Origin: Colwellia sp.
GTDB taxonomy: Bacteria > Pseudomonadota > Gammaproteobacteria > Enterobacterales > Alteromonadaceae
Reading direction: 5' to 3'
DNA: 64,000 nt
Assembly: GCA_026196955.1 (NCBI GenBank)
Contig: JAPHTO010000015.1
Span: 28,510-92,509 of the forward strand
Below the pieces are notes generated by a model. It did not search any database. It had not been told where the DNA came from and was given only the letters and a program-made list of their open reading frames with translations. The position numbers and the translations under genes are program-made. Of the stretch, positions 1 through 9,822 are shown one piece after another (within the stretch, counting starts at the first letter, position 1; each line of letters begins with the position of its first letter).

Positions 1-1302
1 CGAATACTGTTAATTGCTTTACTGCCGACAAGTTTATTATTCTACTTGCTGTATTCTTATGACTTGTCTTGGTTTATTAAAGTCATGCTGGCTTTCTTGC
101 TTTTGGCTGTTATTTTTTACGGTGCTTATTCGATAAAGCAGCAAATATTAAATCACTTTAGGGCTTCAACCAATTTATTGGAAGCAGTGATATCAGGCGA
201 CTATTCGATGCGTACAAATCACCAAGAGGGTGATGGTGGCCTAGAAGAGCTTAATCGTTTACTAAATAAGTTAGCTGATACCCTAGCTGAGCAATGTTTA
301 ACATCAAAAGAAAAGCAAATTTTGTTGCATAAAGTTATCGCTCAAATCGATGTAGCCATTATTGCCGTTAATAATGTTAATTGTGTATCGTTGATGAACC
401 CAGCCGCTGAAAAACTCTTTAATTGCCGTTTTGAAGAAATGGAAAATTGGCCAATAAAGGCATTAGGTTTACATGATGTTATGTCAAAAGAATGCCGTAA
501 AATTGTTGAGTTTGAAATTAAAGAGCATAAAAAGAAAGTCTTTCTACATACGGATGAATATTTCGAAAAGGGGATCAGGCAACAGCTAATTTTTATCACA
601 GATATACAAAAACTACTGCGTGAAGAAGAGCGCCAAGCATGGCAAAAACTGCTACGAGTACTAAGTCATGAAATCAACAACTCATTAGCGCCAATTGCAT
701 CTATTAGTGAAACTTTATTGCAATTGCTATCGACGCCAGATGCTTTAGATAAGGTTAACAATGAACTAGGTGATGATTTAACTGAAGGCTTAGCTGTCAT
801 TACTGAGCGCTCTAATTCATTGAATCAATTTATTCAACGTTATCAACAGTTAACAAAATTACCCTTACCGAATAAAGCATTGTTTGATGTGGCAAAATTG
901 ATGCGTGCGATAACGTTGCTCTTCGAGGATGCTACCATTAACTTGAGTAATGCTCCTTTGCTTATTTATGCAGATGAGCAGCAGTTACGGCAGGTAATGA
1001 TTAACCTGTTGAAGAATGCACTCGAATCTATGCTCAATAAACCCGATGGACAAATCACTTTGACATGGGAGCAAGTGGCAGATCGGATCAAAATTCTTGT
1101 TATGGATGAAGGGATGGGGATTGATAATAAGGATAATTTATTTGTGCCTTTTTACACAACAAAAGCCCATGGGGCAGGTATTGGTTTGGTATTGAGTCGG
1201 CAGATCATTATGAACCATGGCGGTGATTTTACTATTAGCAACCGAAAAGATCAGTTAGGGGCAGTTGCCAGTGTCTATCTACCTGCCAACGATAAAAATT
1301 AG
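1..1302 (+). CDS. Sensor histidine kinase, NtrY-like (5' end outside window)
   Basis: Frame is open from base 1 (RILLIALLPTSLLFYLLYSYD...), so the listed TTG start at 46 is probably internal. HAMP-like region, H-box LSHEINNSLAPI, ATPase motifs NLLKNALES, DEGMGI, GAGIGLVLSRQI. Confidence 0.85.
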   Translation, partial: RILLIALLPTSLLFYLLYSYDLSWFIKVMLAFLLLAVIFYGAYSIKQQILNHFRASTNLLEAVISGDYSMRTNHQEGDGGLEELNRLLNKLADTLAEQCLTSKEKQILLHKVIAQIDVAIIAVNNVNCVSLMNPAAEKLFNCRFEEMENWPIKALGLHDVMSKECRKIVEFEIKEHKKKVFLHTDEYFEKGIRQQLIFITDIQKLLREEERQAWQKLLRVLSHEINNSLAPIASISETLLQLLSTPDALDKVNNELGDDLTEGLAVITERSNSLNQFIQRYQQLTKLPLPNKALFDVAKLMRAITLLFEDATINLSNAPLLIYADEQQLRQVMINLLKNALESMLNKPDGQITLTWEQVADRIKILVMDEGMGIDNKDNLFVPFYTTKAHGAGIGLVLSRQIIMNHGGDFTISNRKDQLGAVASVYLPANDKN

Positions 1303-1339
1303 TCTTGAGGTTAAGATTAAGGTTGGGCATAGCCACTAA

Positions 1340-1495
1340 ATGATTAATACCATTATCGATATTTTGGCTCAATATATTTGTTTCGATATCGAGACTATTG
1401 GTAACACTACCGTGCTGTTTTTTCTTTATTTTATTGAATTCTATAGTTTAATTTATATTGGTGCAGGGGTTGCAGTAACTTTGTTATTCATTTAA
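1340..1495 (+). CDS. Possible small hydrophobic protein (51 aa)
   Basis: ATG..TAA ORF MINTIIDILAQYICFDIETIGNTTVLFFLYFIEFYSLIYIGAGVAVTLLFI between two same-strand genes; one or two TM segments; weak RBS. Confidence 0.3.
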   Translation: MINTIIDILAQYICFDIETIGNTTVLFFLYFIEFYSLIYIGAGVAVTLLFI

Positions 1496-1510
1496 TAACA
1501 GAGAGTAAAA

Positions 1511-2173
1511 ATGACTATGTCCCCTATGTTAATTTTCCATATCAGTGTAGGTTTTCTTGTCTTAATTTGCGGTACAGGCGCGCTGATCTTTCGCAAAGGA
1601 ACTAACAAGCACGCAAAATCAGGCACACTGTTTTTTGTTGCCATGCTCATGGTTACTTTAAGTGCTATGTATTTTGCGATACAAAAAAACGAATTTCCTT
1701 TTATTCCTATTTTAGTTTGCTATTTGGTTGTCACATCGTGGATGACGGTAAAACGGAAAAACTCAGCTGTTGGTATACCTGAAATTGGCACATTTATCAT
1801 TATTTCAGCTCTTGCCATAGGGATGCTTAGCGCCGGTATAATGCCTGCGACAGCAGAAGAACGTGATGAGTCTGGGTTATATCTTTTCTTTGGTAGTATC
1901 GCCGCACTTGCTGCCATGCTTGATCTTAATATGATTGTTCGTGGCGGTATTAAAGGAGCGCATCGTATTGCTCGACATCTTTGGCGTATGTGTTTTGCGA
2001 TGACAGGTGCCATGGCATCCTTTTTTGATCAAAAACGTTTTATTCCCGATATTATTCGCGAAACCCACCTACATCAAATAACTCTTTTGCTTATGTTAAT
2101 TTTGATGATTTATTGGTTATGCAAGGTGCTTTTTACTAAATGGCTGACCGTTAAGTTTAAGGCATTGGAGTAA
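1511..2173 (+). CDS. Multi-pass membrane protein, DUF2306-like
   Basis: 220 aa, several hydrophobic segments, conserved-looking GALIFRKGTNKHAKSG; RBS-like gagagt upstream. Confidence 0.6.
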   Translation: MTMSPMLIFHISVGFLVLICGTGALIFRKGTNKHAKSGTLFFVAMLMVTLSAMYFAIQKNEFPFIPILVCYLVVTSWMTVKRKNSAVGIPEIGTFIIISALAIGMLSAGIMPATAEERDESGLYLFFGSIAALAAMLDLNMIVRGGIKGAHRIARHLWRMCFAMTGAMASFFDQKRFIPDIIRETHLHQITLLLMLILMIYWLCKVLFTKWLTVKFKALE

Positions 2174-2254
2174 GAGGGTCTTGCACTCATACTCCAATGC
2201 CAATAAAAAAATGCTAAAAGATTGGGGCTGTTTATCAATTGGTGAACATGGTAA

Positions 2255-4621
2255 TTATTCGTTAATCAAAAGTCCGGCATTGGCAAATACTTTTTTTGCT
2301 GGTGTCATCAATTCTGCAAAATTTTTCCAAGCCTCTTTTGATGTTTTATAAACAGGTTGCCTTACTTGACTTAAACTTGCCGTTGAAACACTGTCTGTTC
2401 TTTTATGAAAAGAAAGACACTGCGCTTGCCAGTCTAAATTGAGAAAGTCAAAAATTCTTCTTGCTTGAGTTTCTGTATCTTCTATCACATCTTCATAGTG
2501 AACATCTAAAATCCTCCCTGGAAATTTTTCATGCCAGAAACGCATTAAATTTTGATACAGTAAAATATAGTCGGCTGTTTCACTCATGTCATAAGAGTAA
2601 CTGTAAAAATTGTTGGAAAAAATTTGTTTGAAATTACTAAAGCTTGAGCTCAGTGGATTACGACAGGTATTTATAAATTTAGCGTTAGGAAATGCTAAGG
2701 CTATCATACCAATATCAACAAAGTTCATAGGGTGCTTATCAATAAAGTAGCGGCCTTGAAAGTTGCTTGGCTTTACTCTATCTAAGAAGCTTTGTGCGAC
2801 TCTAGTTAAATCTACTGGCATCTCTGACTGTTGGTAAAACCAACGATGAAAGCTTTTTTGTTGGCTTTGGGTAAAACTTGCTTCATTTCTTAATATATCT
2901 TTAAAGCAACCAACTTCACCTACAGAGTCAACGTCAGAATGACTTGAAATAATGCGTTCAATAAGTGTAGAGCCTGTCCGTGGTAAGCCTAAAATAAATA
3001 ACGGAGAATCATCAAAAACGGTGGAGCTTGGATATGTTTTGTTTTTGAAAAATTCTTTGCTAAGTTCAAAATCGAATTGAACACCAGCGGCATTATATTT
3101 TGTTTTATCTCGATGTGCTTTCGCTCCTTTTAGATAGAAAAAGCTGGCTTTATCGTACTGCTTTATGTCTTCATGCTCTTTAGCTAAGGCGTAATAAACA
3201 TGGGCAATTTCTTTAGAGTCAAGATCAAAATAATGCAGAGAGTCTTGGTATAAGGTGATATGGTTGTCACTGGCTGTTACTTTTCTAATAGTCGATAAAA
3301 AATAATAACTTTCTGAATATTTTGGATCTTTTTCAATCGCTAGTTTCACGTAATATTGGGCTTTTTCCATATCACCGAGAATTTGATATTCGCGACCTAA
3401 CCCTAGGCAATAATAGCCATTGTCAGGATTGTGTTGATGTAAAAAGTTGTAGAGTTTTTTAGCTAGTTGGTGATCTTCACAAGAGCGTGCAGCTGAGGCA
3501 AGATCTTCAACTAAAGTTATTGGTAAGTCTTCTATAATTATTAACTTATTAAGATATTTTTTTGTCCGTTTTCTGTCAGCCGCCCGCACAGAAGCATCAA
3601 ACAATAAGGTCAATAAAACTAAGTCTTGCTCATTTTCGCTTATTACTTGCTCTGCACAATCAATGGCTTGACCAAATAATTTTAAGGCTAACAATGCTTG
3701 CCCGCGAATAACTGCTATTGCTCGCTCTTGTTCACATGCATCGGTAATTTCGTTAGTTAACCGTACTACTTCTAGCGGAGAGCTTTTTAAAAGCACTTCA
3801 AGTTCGGCTATAGTAATATCTTTATGCTTGGTTTTTACCTTTTTTTGTTCTAATAAATCGGCAACATTTTCCAGTCCATACCAATAATCACTAGCTCTAA
3901 AAAAGTGTTTTAAAAACTTTAAACTGTCATCTTTTAATTCGTTAACTACCCATTGTTTTACTTTTGGATCCCAGTTGATATCAGTTTTTGTTCTGCCCAA
4001 ATTAGCCGAGCGGTTAGCGGCATTGGCACGTGAATTTGATTTTTGGGCATTTTCACTTGGGATAATAGTATCGTCAATAGCTAAAAATTTACAAACTGAC
4101 TGGAAGGCTTTTACGGGATTGTGGATAAACTCTTCGAACCAGATAACCTTTACGTTGTTGGCTCCAAAATATTGACAATAGCTTTCATAGGTTTCCCAGT
4201 AACGACTAGAATCAACAAAAATGGGATTTTGACAAATAGCATGGTTGATAGATGGATATGGCACTGTACCTTCTGTGCCCAAGCTTTCAACATAGCCCGA
4301 CTCAATGCGCTCGATAGGATGGCGAACCATGAAAATAATTTTTGCGTCAGGAACATGGGCTTTAATACGCTTTACCGCATCTGGATGCGTTCTTAATCGA
4401 GCATAAGAAACGGAGGCATCGCCAATAGCAATTTCATCGCTACAATGGCTAAATTTAGTTTCATACCAAGCTAAACCTCTGGCATATAGCTTATCGTAAG
4501 CAAAGAAGTGTGGCTCTTTATCTTTAGCAATGGCTGCCTGCGGATGTTCACTGAGCATTTTACTTAATGAGGTTGTGGCACTTTTAGCAGCACCGATAAT
4601 GAAAAAATTAGGCTTAATAAT
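2255..4621 (-). CDS. Two-domain sulfotransferase with central TPR region; start extended to a non-ATG codon near 4616-4624
   Basis: N-terminal PAPS-loop FIIGAAKSATTSL and RHPIERIESGY; TPR-like middle; second PAPS-loop FILGLPRTGSTLIERI and CRNPLSSSFSNF. The frame upstream of the listed ATG (4558) encodes the first PAPS loop. Confidence 0.85.
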   Translation of the reverse strand: MIKPNFFIIGAAKSATTSLSKMLSEHPQAAIAKDKEPHFFAYDKLYARGLAWYETKFSHCSDEIAIGDASVSYARLRTHPDAVKRIKAHVPDAKIIFMVRHPIERIESGYVESLGTEGTVPYPSINHAICQNPIFVDSSRYWETYESYCQYFGANNVKVIWFEEFIHNPVKAFQSVCKFLAIDDTIIPSENAQKSNSRANAANRSANLGRTKTDINWDPKVKQWVVNELKDDSLKFLKHFFRASDYWYGLENVADLLEQKKVKTKHKDITIAELEVLLKSSPLEVVRLTNEITDACEQERAIAVIRGQALLALKLFGQAIDCAEQVISENEQDLVLLTLLFDASVRAADRKRTKKYLNKLIIIEDLPITLVEDLASAARSCEDHQLAKKLYNFLHQHNPDNGYYCLGLGREYQILGDMEKAQYYVKLAIEKDPKYSESYYFLSTIRKVTASDNHITLYQDSLHYFDLDSKEIAHVYYALAKEHEDIKQYDKASFFYLKGAKAHRDKTKYNAAGVQFDFELSKEFFKNKTYPSSTVFDDSPLFILGLPRTGSTLIERIISSHSDVDSVGEVGCFKDILRNEASFTQSQQKSFHRWFYQQSEMPVDLTRVAQSFLDRVKPSNFQGRYFIDKHPMNFVDIGMIALAFPNAKFINTCRNPLSSSFSNFKQIFSNNFYSYSYDMSETADYILLYQNLMRFWHEKFPGRILDVHYEDVIEDTETQARRIFDFLNLDWQAQCLSFHKRTDSVSTASLSQVRQPVYKTSKEAWKNFAELMTPAKKVFANAGLLINE

Positions 4622-4668
4622 GATGACTCCTCTTTGGCTTAATATATCTCGATAACTATTAAAGAAGA

Positions 4669-4699
4669 AGCGCCCTAAATTATGGAGATTTAGGGCGCT
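4669..4699 (-). terminator. Perfect 12-bp hairpin between TonB receptor and sulfotransferase genes
   Basis: AGCGCCCTAAAT / ATTTAGGGCGCT, 7-nt loop; followed on the minus strand by TTCTTCTTT. Confidence 0.6.
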
Positions 4700-4704
4700 G
4701 TTGA

Positions 4705-7461
4705 TTAAAACCTTACAGTGACTGTTGCGCCAAAGTAGCGGTTGAAATCTCTTGGTACATTGCCAGCAAGTGTTGAGCCTTTATCAACACCTCGACCTAA
4801 GCCATAGGTTTCACTAGTGTAACTATCAGCACCACCAGTGATTGGGTCAGTATAATAGGCACTGCTACCAACGGCTCTATCTAGCATACTATCACCATAG
4901 GTCGATTTACGTGAATAGTAATGTTTATCAAAGATGTTTTTCACATAGAATGAAACGCTATAGTCGTTGTCGTTTGAATTCCAACCGAAAAACAAGTTGT
5001 AAATACCACGCGCATCAAGGTTAACCTCTGGCAGTGCTAAAGCACCATGCTCAGGAGACTCATCACCTTTATAGCGGTAGTTCAACTTAACATAACCATT
5101 GCCGCCTAAGAAATCATGATCATATTTAATATTTAAATTACCTTGCCACTCTGGAGAGCCAGCTAAACGATCACCTTCTAAATCATAAACGCTACGTTTT
5201 TTAGGTTTAGGGTTGGTGGCTGATCTTGTCGTTAGTATGTCATAACATTCATCTGTGCCTTTTAAGTGAGGAGGACAGTTAAGTACAGCGTCACTTTCAC
5301 CAAAGTAGGCATCAAGGTAATTTAAGTTACCTGAAAATTCAAGATGCTCAATAGGTTGGTAAATGAAGTCGAAATCAACCCCTTTACTAATTAACGTACC
5401 TGCGTTCATTAATTCTCTGATATAAACAGGGCGTATTTCTGTCTCACCAGTGATAGGGTCGGTAACTTCACTCGCGCCACGCGTTGTATCGTACGATATA
5501 GAGCGTATTCTATCTTGGTAATTCTCGTATTCAGCATAGAATATAGAAGCGTTTAATCTTAGGGTATTGTCAAGCCAGTCAGAGCGAACACCAATCTCAT
5601 AGTTAATTGAGTCTTCACCTTCAATTGGACCGGCAGCAACAAAATCATCGTTATCAAGAACGGTATCAGGAGACCACCAAGCAACACCTTTATAACCGGT
5701 TGCAATAGAGGCGTAAGTCATTACCTCTTCAATAGGGTAGTATTTTATTGCTGCACGACCTAACACCTTATTCTCTGCATGCGTATTGTGTAAGCGCTCA
5801 AAGTCAGTGCCTGGCATATCAAAATTACGTTTATTGATTAATTCTCCGGTTTCTGGGTCTGTAGCTCCATCAAATATTACCGGTAGCCAGTCTGTGTACT
5901 CTTGCTCTTCACGTAAAACACGAGCACCAACGGTTGCGGTTAACTTCTCAGTTAAATGAAAGTCAATACTACCAAAAATAGCAAAGTTTTCAGTCTCTAA
6001 AGTAACGTCTTCAGGGGTATAACGCACTGTCTGCATCTTACTACCCCAAGTTGTTGTCGTGGGGTTAAAGTCCGTCATGTTGAAGGGGACTTCGCGTTGC
6101 TCGCCACAAAACTCTACATTAAAAGTGTCTAAGTTTATTTGACTAAGCTGTAAGCCTGGATCATTACAGAATAAAGCTTGTTGTCTACGCTCAGTATCAT
6201 TACTGAAATAGGCAGCGCCAAGGATATATTCATAATCTTCACTTTCAGGGGAAGCTATTCTAAATTCATGTTGTACAGTTTGAGAGCGCGTTTTGCCAGC
6301 CCAAGTATACGGTGAAGTATTGATAGCAATTGACGCTGCAGTTTCATTAGAGTACATATCAAAATCACGATAATAACCTGCATAAACCATGTCATAGTCG
6401 CCCATAGCCCAGTTAAGCTCTAAAGACGTACCAGTATTTTTTAGCTCACCCGGATCATGACTACCATGATATGACGTTTTATCGTTATACTCACCTTCAG
6501 GTGTTTGAGAAAGTATATGTGCGCGTGAGTTTGCAACAGGCACGCCATCTACCATTTCAACTAACCCGCCTTCAAGGTAACGTGGATCGTTGAGTTGTTC
6601 ATCGCTTAAAATGGGGCGGTCATGGCGTATATAGACACGGTTGCCTGGGCCATAATTAGATTTTGTGTGATCTAAACGCCATAATAAACTGGTGTCGTCA
6701 TCAAAATAATGTAGCACTTGCACTTTGCCGGCACTATCATCACCTGAGCCACCATGGTCTTGACCATCAATAACATTTTCAATATGGCCATCTTTGTACT
6801 TGTGCGCTAAGTTTAACCTAACAGCTGTTGAGTCACTTAGTACCTTGTTAAACGTACCTTGTAATGTATAGTCAAAGCCATCAGCAGCTTCGGCAAAGCC
6901 AGCTTTTAATTTACCAGAATCACCGTTAAAATTTGGTCTATTGCTGATAACATGTAAAGCACCAGCAGAGGTGTTTTTACCAAATAAAGTGCCTTGCGGC
7001 CCTTTTAATAATTCTACTCGCTGATTATCACCTAACAAACTGTGAATAGCAGAAGAGCGCGCCATGACTTCACCATCAATGATAATTGCGGCACTCGGCT
7101 CTGAAGAAATATTGACTTGAATGGTACCAACACCACGAATGGCTAATGACGTTGTGCGTGGATCATTTCTGTCTGAAAAAGTTAAACCCGGTAATAATTC
7201 AGCCACATCCATAAAATTACTGAGTTCAGCTTGTTCAATATCTTTACCAGTTATTGCGCCAATAGAGATTGGCACATCTTGTAAAGGCTCGACTCTTTTT
7301 TGACTCGTTACCGTTATAACTTCAATTCCTTTCGCTTCATCTTCCTTTCCGACTTCTTCTGCTTGCACAGAGCCAGTATAAGTTGCAATGGCGAGTGATA
7401 ATGGCAGCATTTTAATCACTTTCTTGGTGTGAATACCAACATCTATTTCCCGTTTTAACAT
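4705..7461 (-). CDS. TonB-dependent receptor
   Basis: Signal-like N-terminus, TonB-box-like IEVITVTSQKR, plug motif PQGTLFGKNTSAGALHVIS, C-terminal GATVTVRF. Confidence 0.95.
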   Translation of the reverse strand: MLKREIDVGIHTKKVIKMLPLSLAIATYTGSVQAEEVGKEDEAKGIEVITVTSQKRVEPLQDVPISIGAITGKDIEQAELSNFMDVAELLPGLTFSDRNDPRTTSLAIRGVGTIQVNISSEPSAAIIIDGEVMARSSAIHSLLGDNQRVELLKGPQGTLFGKNTSAGALHVISNRPNFNGDSGKLKAGFAEAADGFDYTLQGTFNKVLSDSTAVRLNLAHKYKDGHIENVIDGQDHGGSGDDSAGKVQVLHYFDDDTSLLWRLDHTKSNYGPGNRVYIRHDRPILSDEQLNDPRYLEGGLVEMVDGVPVANSRAHILSQTPEGEYNDKTSYHGSHDPGELKNTGTSLELNWAMGDYDMVYAGYYRDFDMYSNETAASIAINTSPYTWAGKTRSQTVQHEFRIASPESEDYEYILGAAYFSNDTERRQQALFCNDPGLQLSQINLDTFNVEFCGEQREVPFNMTDFNPTTTTWGSKMQTVRYTPEDVTLETENFAIFGSIDFHLTEKLTATVGARVLREEQEYTDWLPVIFDGATDPETGELINKRNFDMPGTDFERLHNTHAENKVLGRAAIKYYPIEEVMTYASIATGYKGVAWWSPDTVLDNDDFVAAGPIEGEDSINYEIGVRSDWLDNTLRLNASIFYAEYENYQDRIRSISYDTTRGASEVTDPITGETEIRPVYIRELMNAGTLISKGVDFDFIYQPIEHLEFSGNLNYLDAYFGESDAVLNCPPHLKGTDECYDILTTRSATNPKPKKRSVYDLEGDRLAGSPEWQGNLNIKYDHDFLGGNGYVKLNYRYKGDESPEHGALALPEVNLDARGIYNLFFGWNSNDNDYSVSFYVKNIFDKHYYSRKSTYGDSMLDRAVGSSAYYTDPITGGADSYTSETYGLGRGVDKGSTLAGNVPRDFNRYFGATVTVRF

Positions 7462-7654
7462 TAGGTTATTTCTCCTATTCTATTTATAAGTATGCATATT
7501 GAAAATAACGCTAATCTAAGATCTATAGTCTTTAAAAAATAAAGCGAAACAGCCAGGCCTTTATTGTTTTACTAATTGTAATCTTACGAAAAGCTATTTA
7601 TCAAACAATTCTCGAAAGCAAAGAGAGTAAACTTGCTTATTATTTCTCACTTGC

Positions 7655-7680
7655 GAAAATAAATTGAAACCTTTTGAAAG
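7655..7680. promoter_or_regulatory. Candidate AgaR-type operator upstream of the TonB receptor gene
   Basis: cGAAAAtaaattGAAACcttttGAAAG, elements spaced 11 and 10 bp. Confidence 0.4.
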
Positions 7681-8197
7681 TAGATTATATTCAAAAGTAA
7701 ACAAAAGCAAGCTTTTTGTTAAAAGGTAAGTGTAAAAAATGTTCACACCTTTCTATTAAAGAGTTTTATTTGCATTTTTCCTCAATAAAATAGCCAATTT
7801 AATTGACTGGTAGGTGTTTAGTATTTTTAAAAATAAAGTTATGAAACCTCATTTTCTAAATGTTTTATGTCAAAGTATAAAAATGGTTGTGTATCTTTGG
7901 TTAGTTTAATGTTTTATATATCAAATATTTATTGTGATTTTGACGTGAAAGAAAGTCTCGTTTGCTAATTAGGGCAAGGAATGAAGTATTGTAAAAAGTC
8001 ATTTTTTCATTTAAATGAAAGACGTTAATACTATTTACTGATATTAACGTTGAACTATATTTACAAATAATCTAAGTCACTTTCGATAGGTTACTTTTCT
8101 ATTTTAATAAAGAGGGTGATTTTCAATATAAGCGTGCAAAGGGCTATAGTGACAAGGGGCAGGTCTACATTCTTTTGTTTAGGTAACAAAGAGAGAG

Positions 8198-8239
8198 GCA
8201 AGCTAGCTAAAGTGTGCTCTTTTATTTTAGCTAGCTTGC
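8198..8239 (-). terminator. 14-bp perfect inverted repeat downstream of GH20 gene
   Basis: GCAAGCTAGCTAAA (8198-8211) / TTTAGCTAGCTTGC (8226-8239); no clear U-tract. Confidence 0.45.
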
Positions 8240-8267
8240 AGGAAGTAGAATGAATTAAATCATATTA

Positions 8268-9821
8268 TTAATGATAAATGCTTGGTGGTGCATTTCCGAC
8301 AGCACTTAAGCGCTTGAGTAAGCCATTAACAGATTCTGAGCCTTTACTCCCCCAAATCCGCTCAGCAATTACGGCTTTAGCTTCGATAGATTTACCTTCA
8401 AACCATTGATCTGAATGCTCTAGTGCTTTGTCAGACCAAATACTGACTTTATAACCTAGTACGTTACCCTGAGTCTCAGGTTGCCACTTTTCATAAATTT
8501 TCTTGGTATCAACGATGCCATAGCCATCACTATTTTCTAGGCCAGGACTAACGTATAGCAAGCTTTCAGGCGTTAGCACAACTTGATACCCGTCTTTAAT
8601 AATTTGCTCTTGCCTAGGAAGGTTCCATACGTCAACAATAATGTCCTTTGCGGGTTGTAGTGTGGTTTTATTGTCAGCAAATCGCCACCAGTTCCATATT
8701 TTTGTCTGTTTACCATGAGACTTCACCAGTTCATTGACTTCATTTAGCCATTCAATGAAGATATCACCAGGTCTGCCATAGCCTTTATCTAACATGGTTT
8801 GCATTAACTCTGGACATTGATATTTTTGTGGGTCGTATTGATACTCATCACCACCAACATGAAAATATGGACCATCAAACAAAGGAATAAACTCATTCAA
8901 AAGCGCATTAATCCAGTCACGATTCTTTTGTTTGGTGATATCTATAGTCCATGCTTTGTTTTGCTTATTGGACTCCTCTCCCTGCCATTTAGCCAGTCTC
9001 ATTGACTCACAACTAAATGCAAGGTCGGGCTTAAAGTCAGTCATAAAAGTAGCATGAGCAGGAACATCTATTTCTGGCACTATGTTGATGTGATACTGAT
9101 TGGCAATATCTTGTAAGCGACGGATATCTTCTTTACTGTACGCTTCCTTTGAAGCGAGCCCTGGGTATGTATCACTTTGCAGGCGAAAGCCTACCCAATC
9201 AGTAAAATGTAAATGTAAAGTATTCAGCTTAAACCACGCCATATTACGCATGAGTGATTCCAGGTATTCCATTTCAAAATAGCGTCTACCGACATCAAGC
9301 ATGATGCCTCTAACCTTAAAGTCGGGACTATCAATACCTTGGCCTTTGCTGAGCGATATATTATCTTTTGACGTTTTTAGCATTTGTAATAGCGTTTGAT
9401 TACCATAAAATATGCCATGGTTATTCGCCGCAGAGATAATGATCTTGTCTCTTATGGTTAGTTGATAAGCTTCAGCAGTTCCCTTAAATATTTCATTTTT
9501 TGGTTCAATGTTGAGGTATATATCATTTGCCTTGGCGCTATTAGCCACTTTAATCTTTAAGTTTAGATTAGTGATAAATTTTATATCTTGCTGTAATAGC
9601 TCAGCTGTTGGTAAAAGATTTTTTTCATCCGTGGCATTAATGACAATACTTGAATTCTTGTTTAACTTTAATTGACCTTGGCTTGGGTGCCATTCTTTAA
9701 GTGCAGGTAGCAACGCATGATTAGCCAATGTAGTCATTGAGAAAAAACAGCTTAATATAATTAAAAGTGTTCGGGTTAAAACGATATTTTTTTTCATAAT
9801 ACTTGTCCATTTAATCTTCAT
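8268..9821 (-). CDS. GH20 family beta-N-acetylhexosaminidase
   Basis: GIMLDVGRRYFEMEYL, KLNTLHLHFTD, VPEIDVPAHA, catalytic YFHVGGDEYQYD; signal peptide. Confidence 0.9.
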   Translation of the reverse strand: MKIKWTSIMKKNIVLTRTLLIILSCFFSMTTLANHALLPALKEWHPSQGQLKLNKNSSIVINATDEKNLLPTAELLQQDIKFITNLNLKIKVANSAKANDIYLNIEPKNEIFKGTAEAYQLTIRDKIIISAANNHGIFYGNQTLLQMLKTSKDNISLSKGQGIDSPDFKVRGIMLDVGRRYFEMEYLESLMRNMAWFKLNTLHLHFTDWVGFRLQSDTYPGLASKEAYSKEDIRRLQDIANQYHINIVPEIDVPAHATFMTDFKPDLAFSCESMRLAKWQGEESNKQNKAWTIDITKQKNRDWINALLNEFIPLFDGPYFHVGGDEYQYDPQKYQCPELMQTMLDKGYGRPGDIFIEWLNEVNELVKSHGKQTKIWNWWRFADNKTTLQPAKDIIVDVWNLPRQEQIIKDGYQVVLTPESLLYVSPGLENSDGYGIVDTKKIYEKWQPETQGNVLGYKVSIWSDKALEHSDQWFEGKSIEAKAVIAERIWGSKGSESVNGLLKRLSAVGNAPPSIYH

Positions 9822-9822
9822 G

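Noticed and set aside
7730-7752. Sequence aagtgtaaaaaatgttcacacc resembling the PEP-CTERM upstream box
   Set aside because: Lacks the TGTC half and no -24/-12 element is placed downstream; treated as chance.
7462-8267. 800-bp gap examined for a missed gene or ncRNA
   Set aside because: No coding frame of note; only a promoter region, phased repeats and the hairpin already listed.
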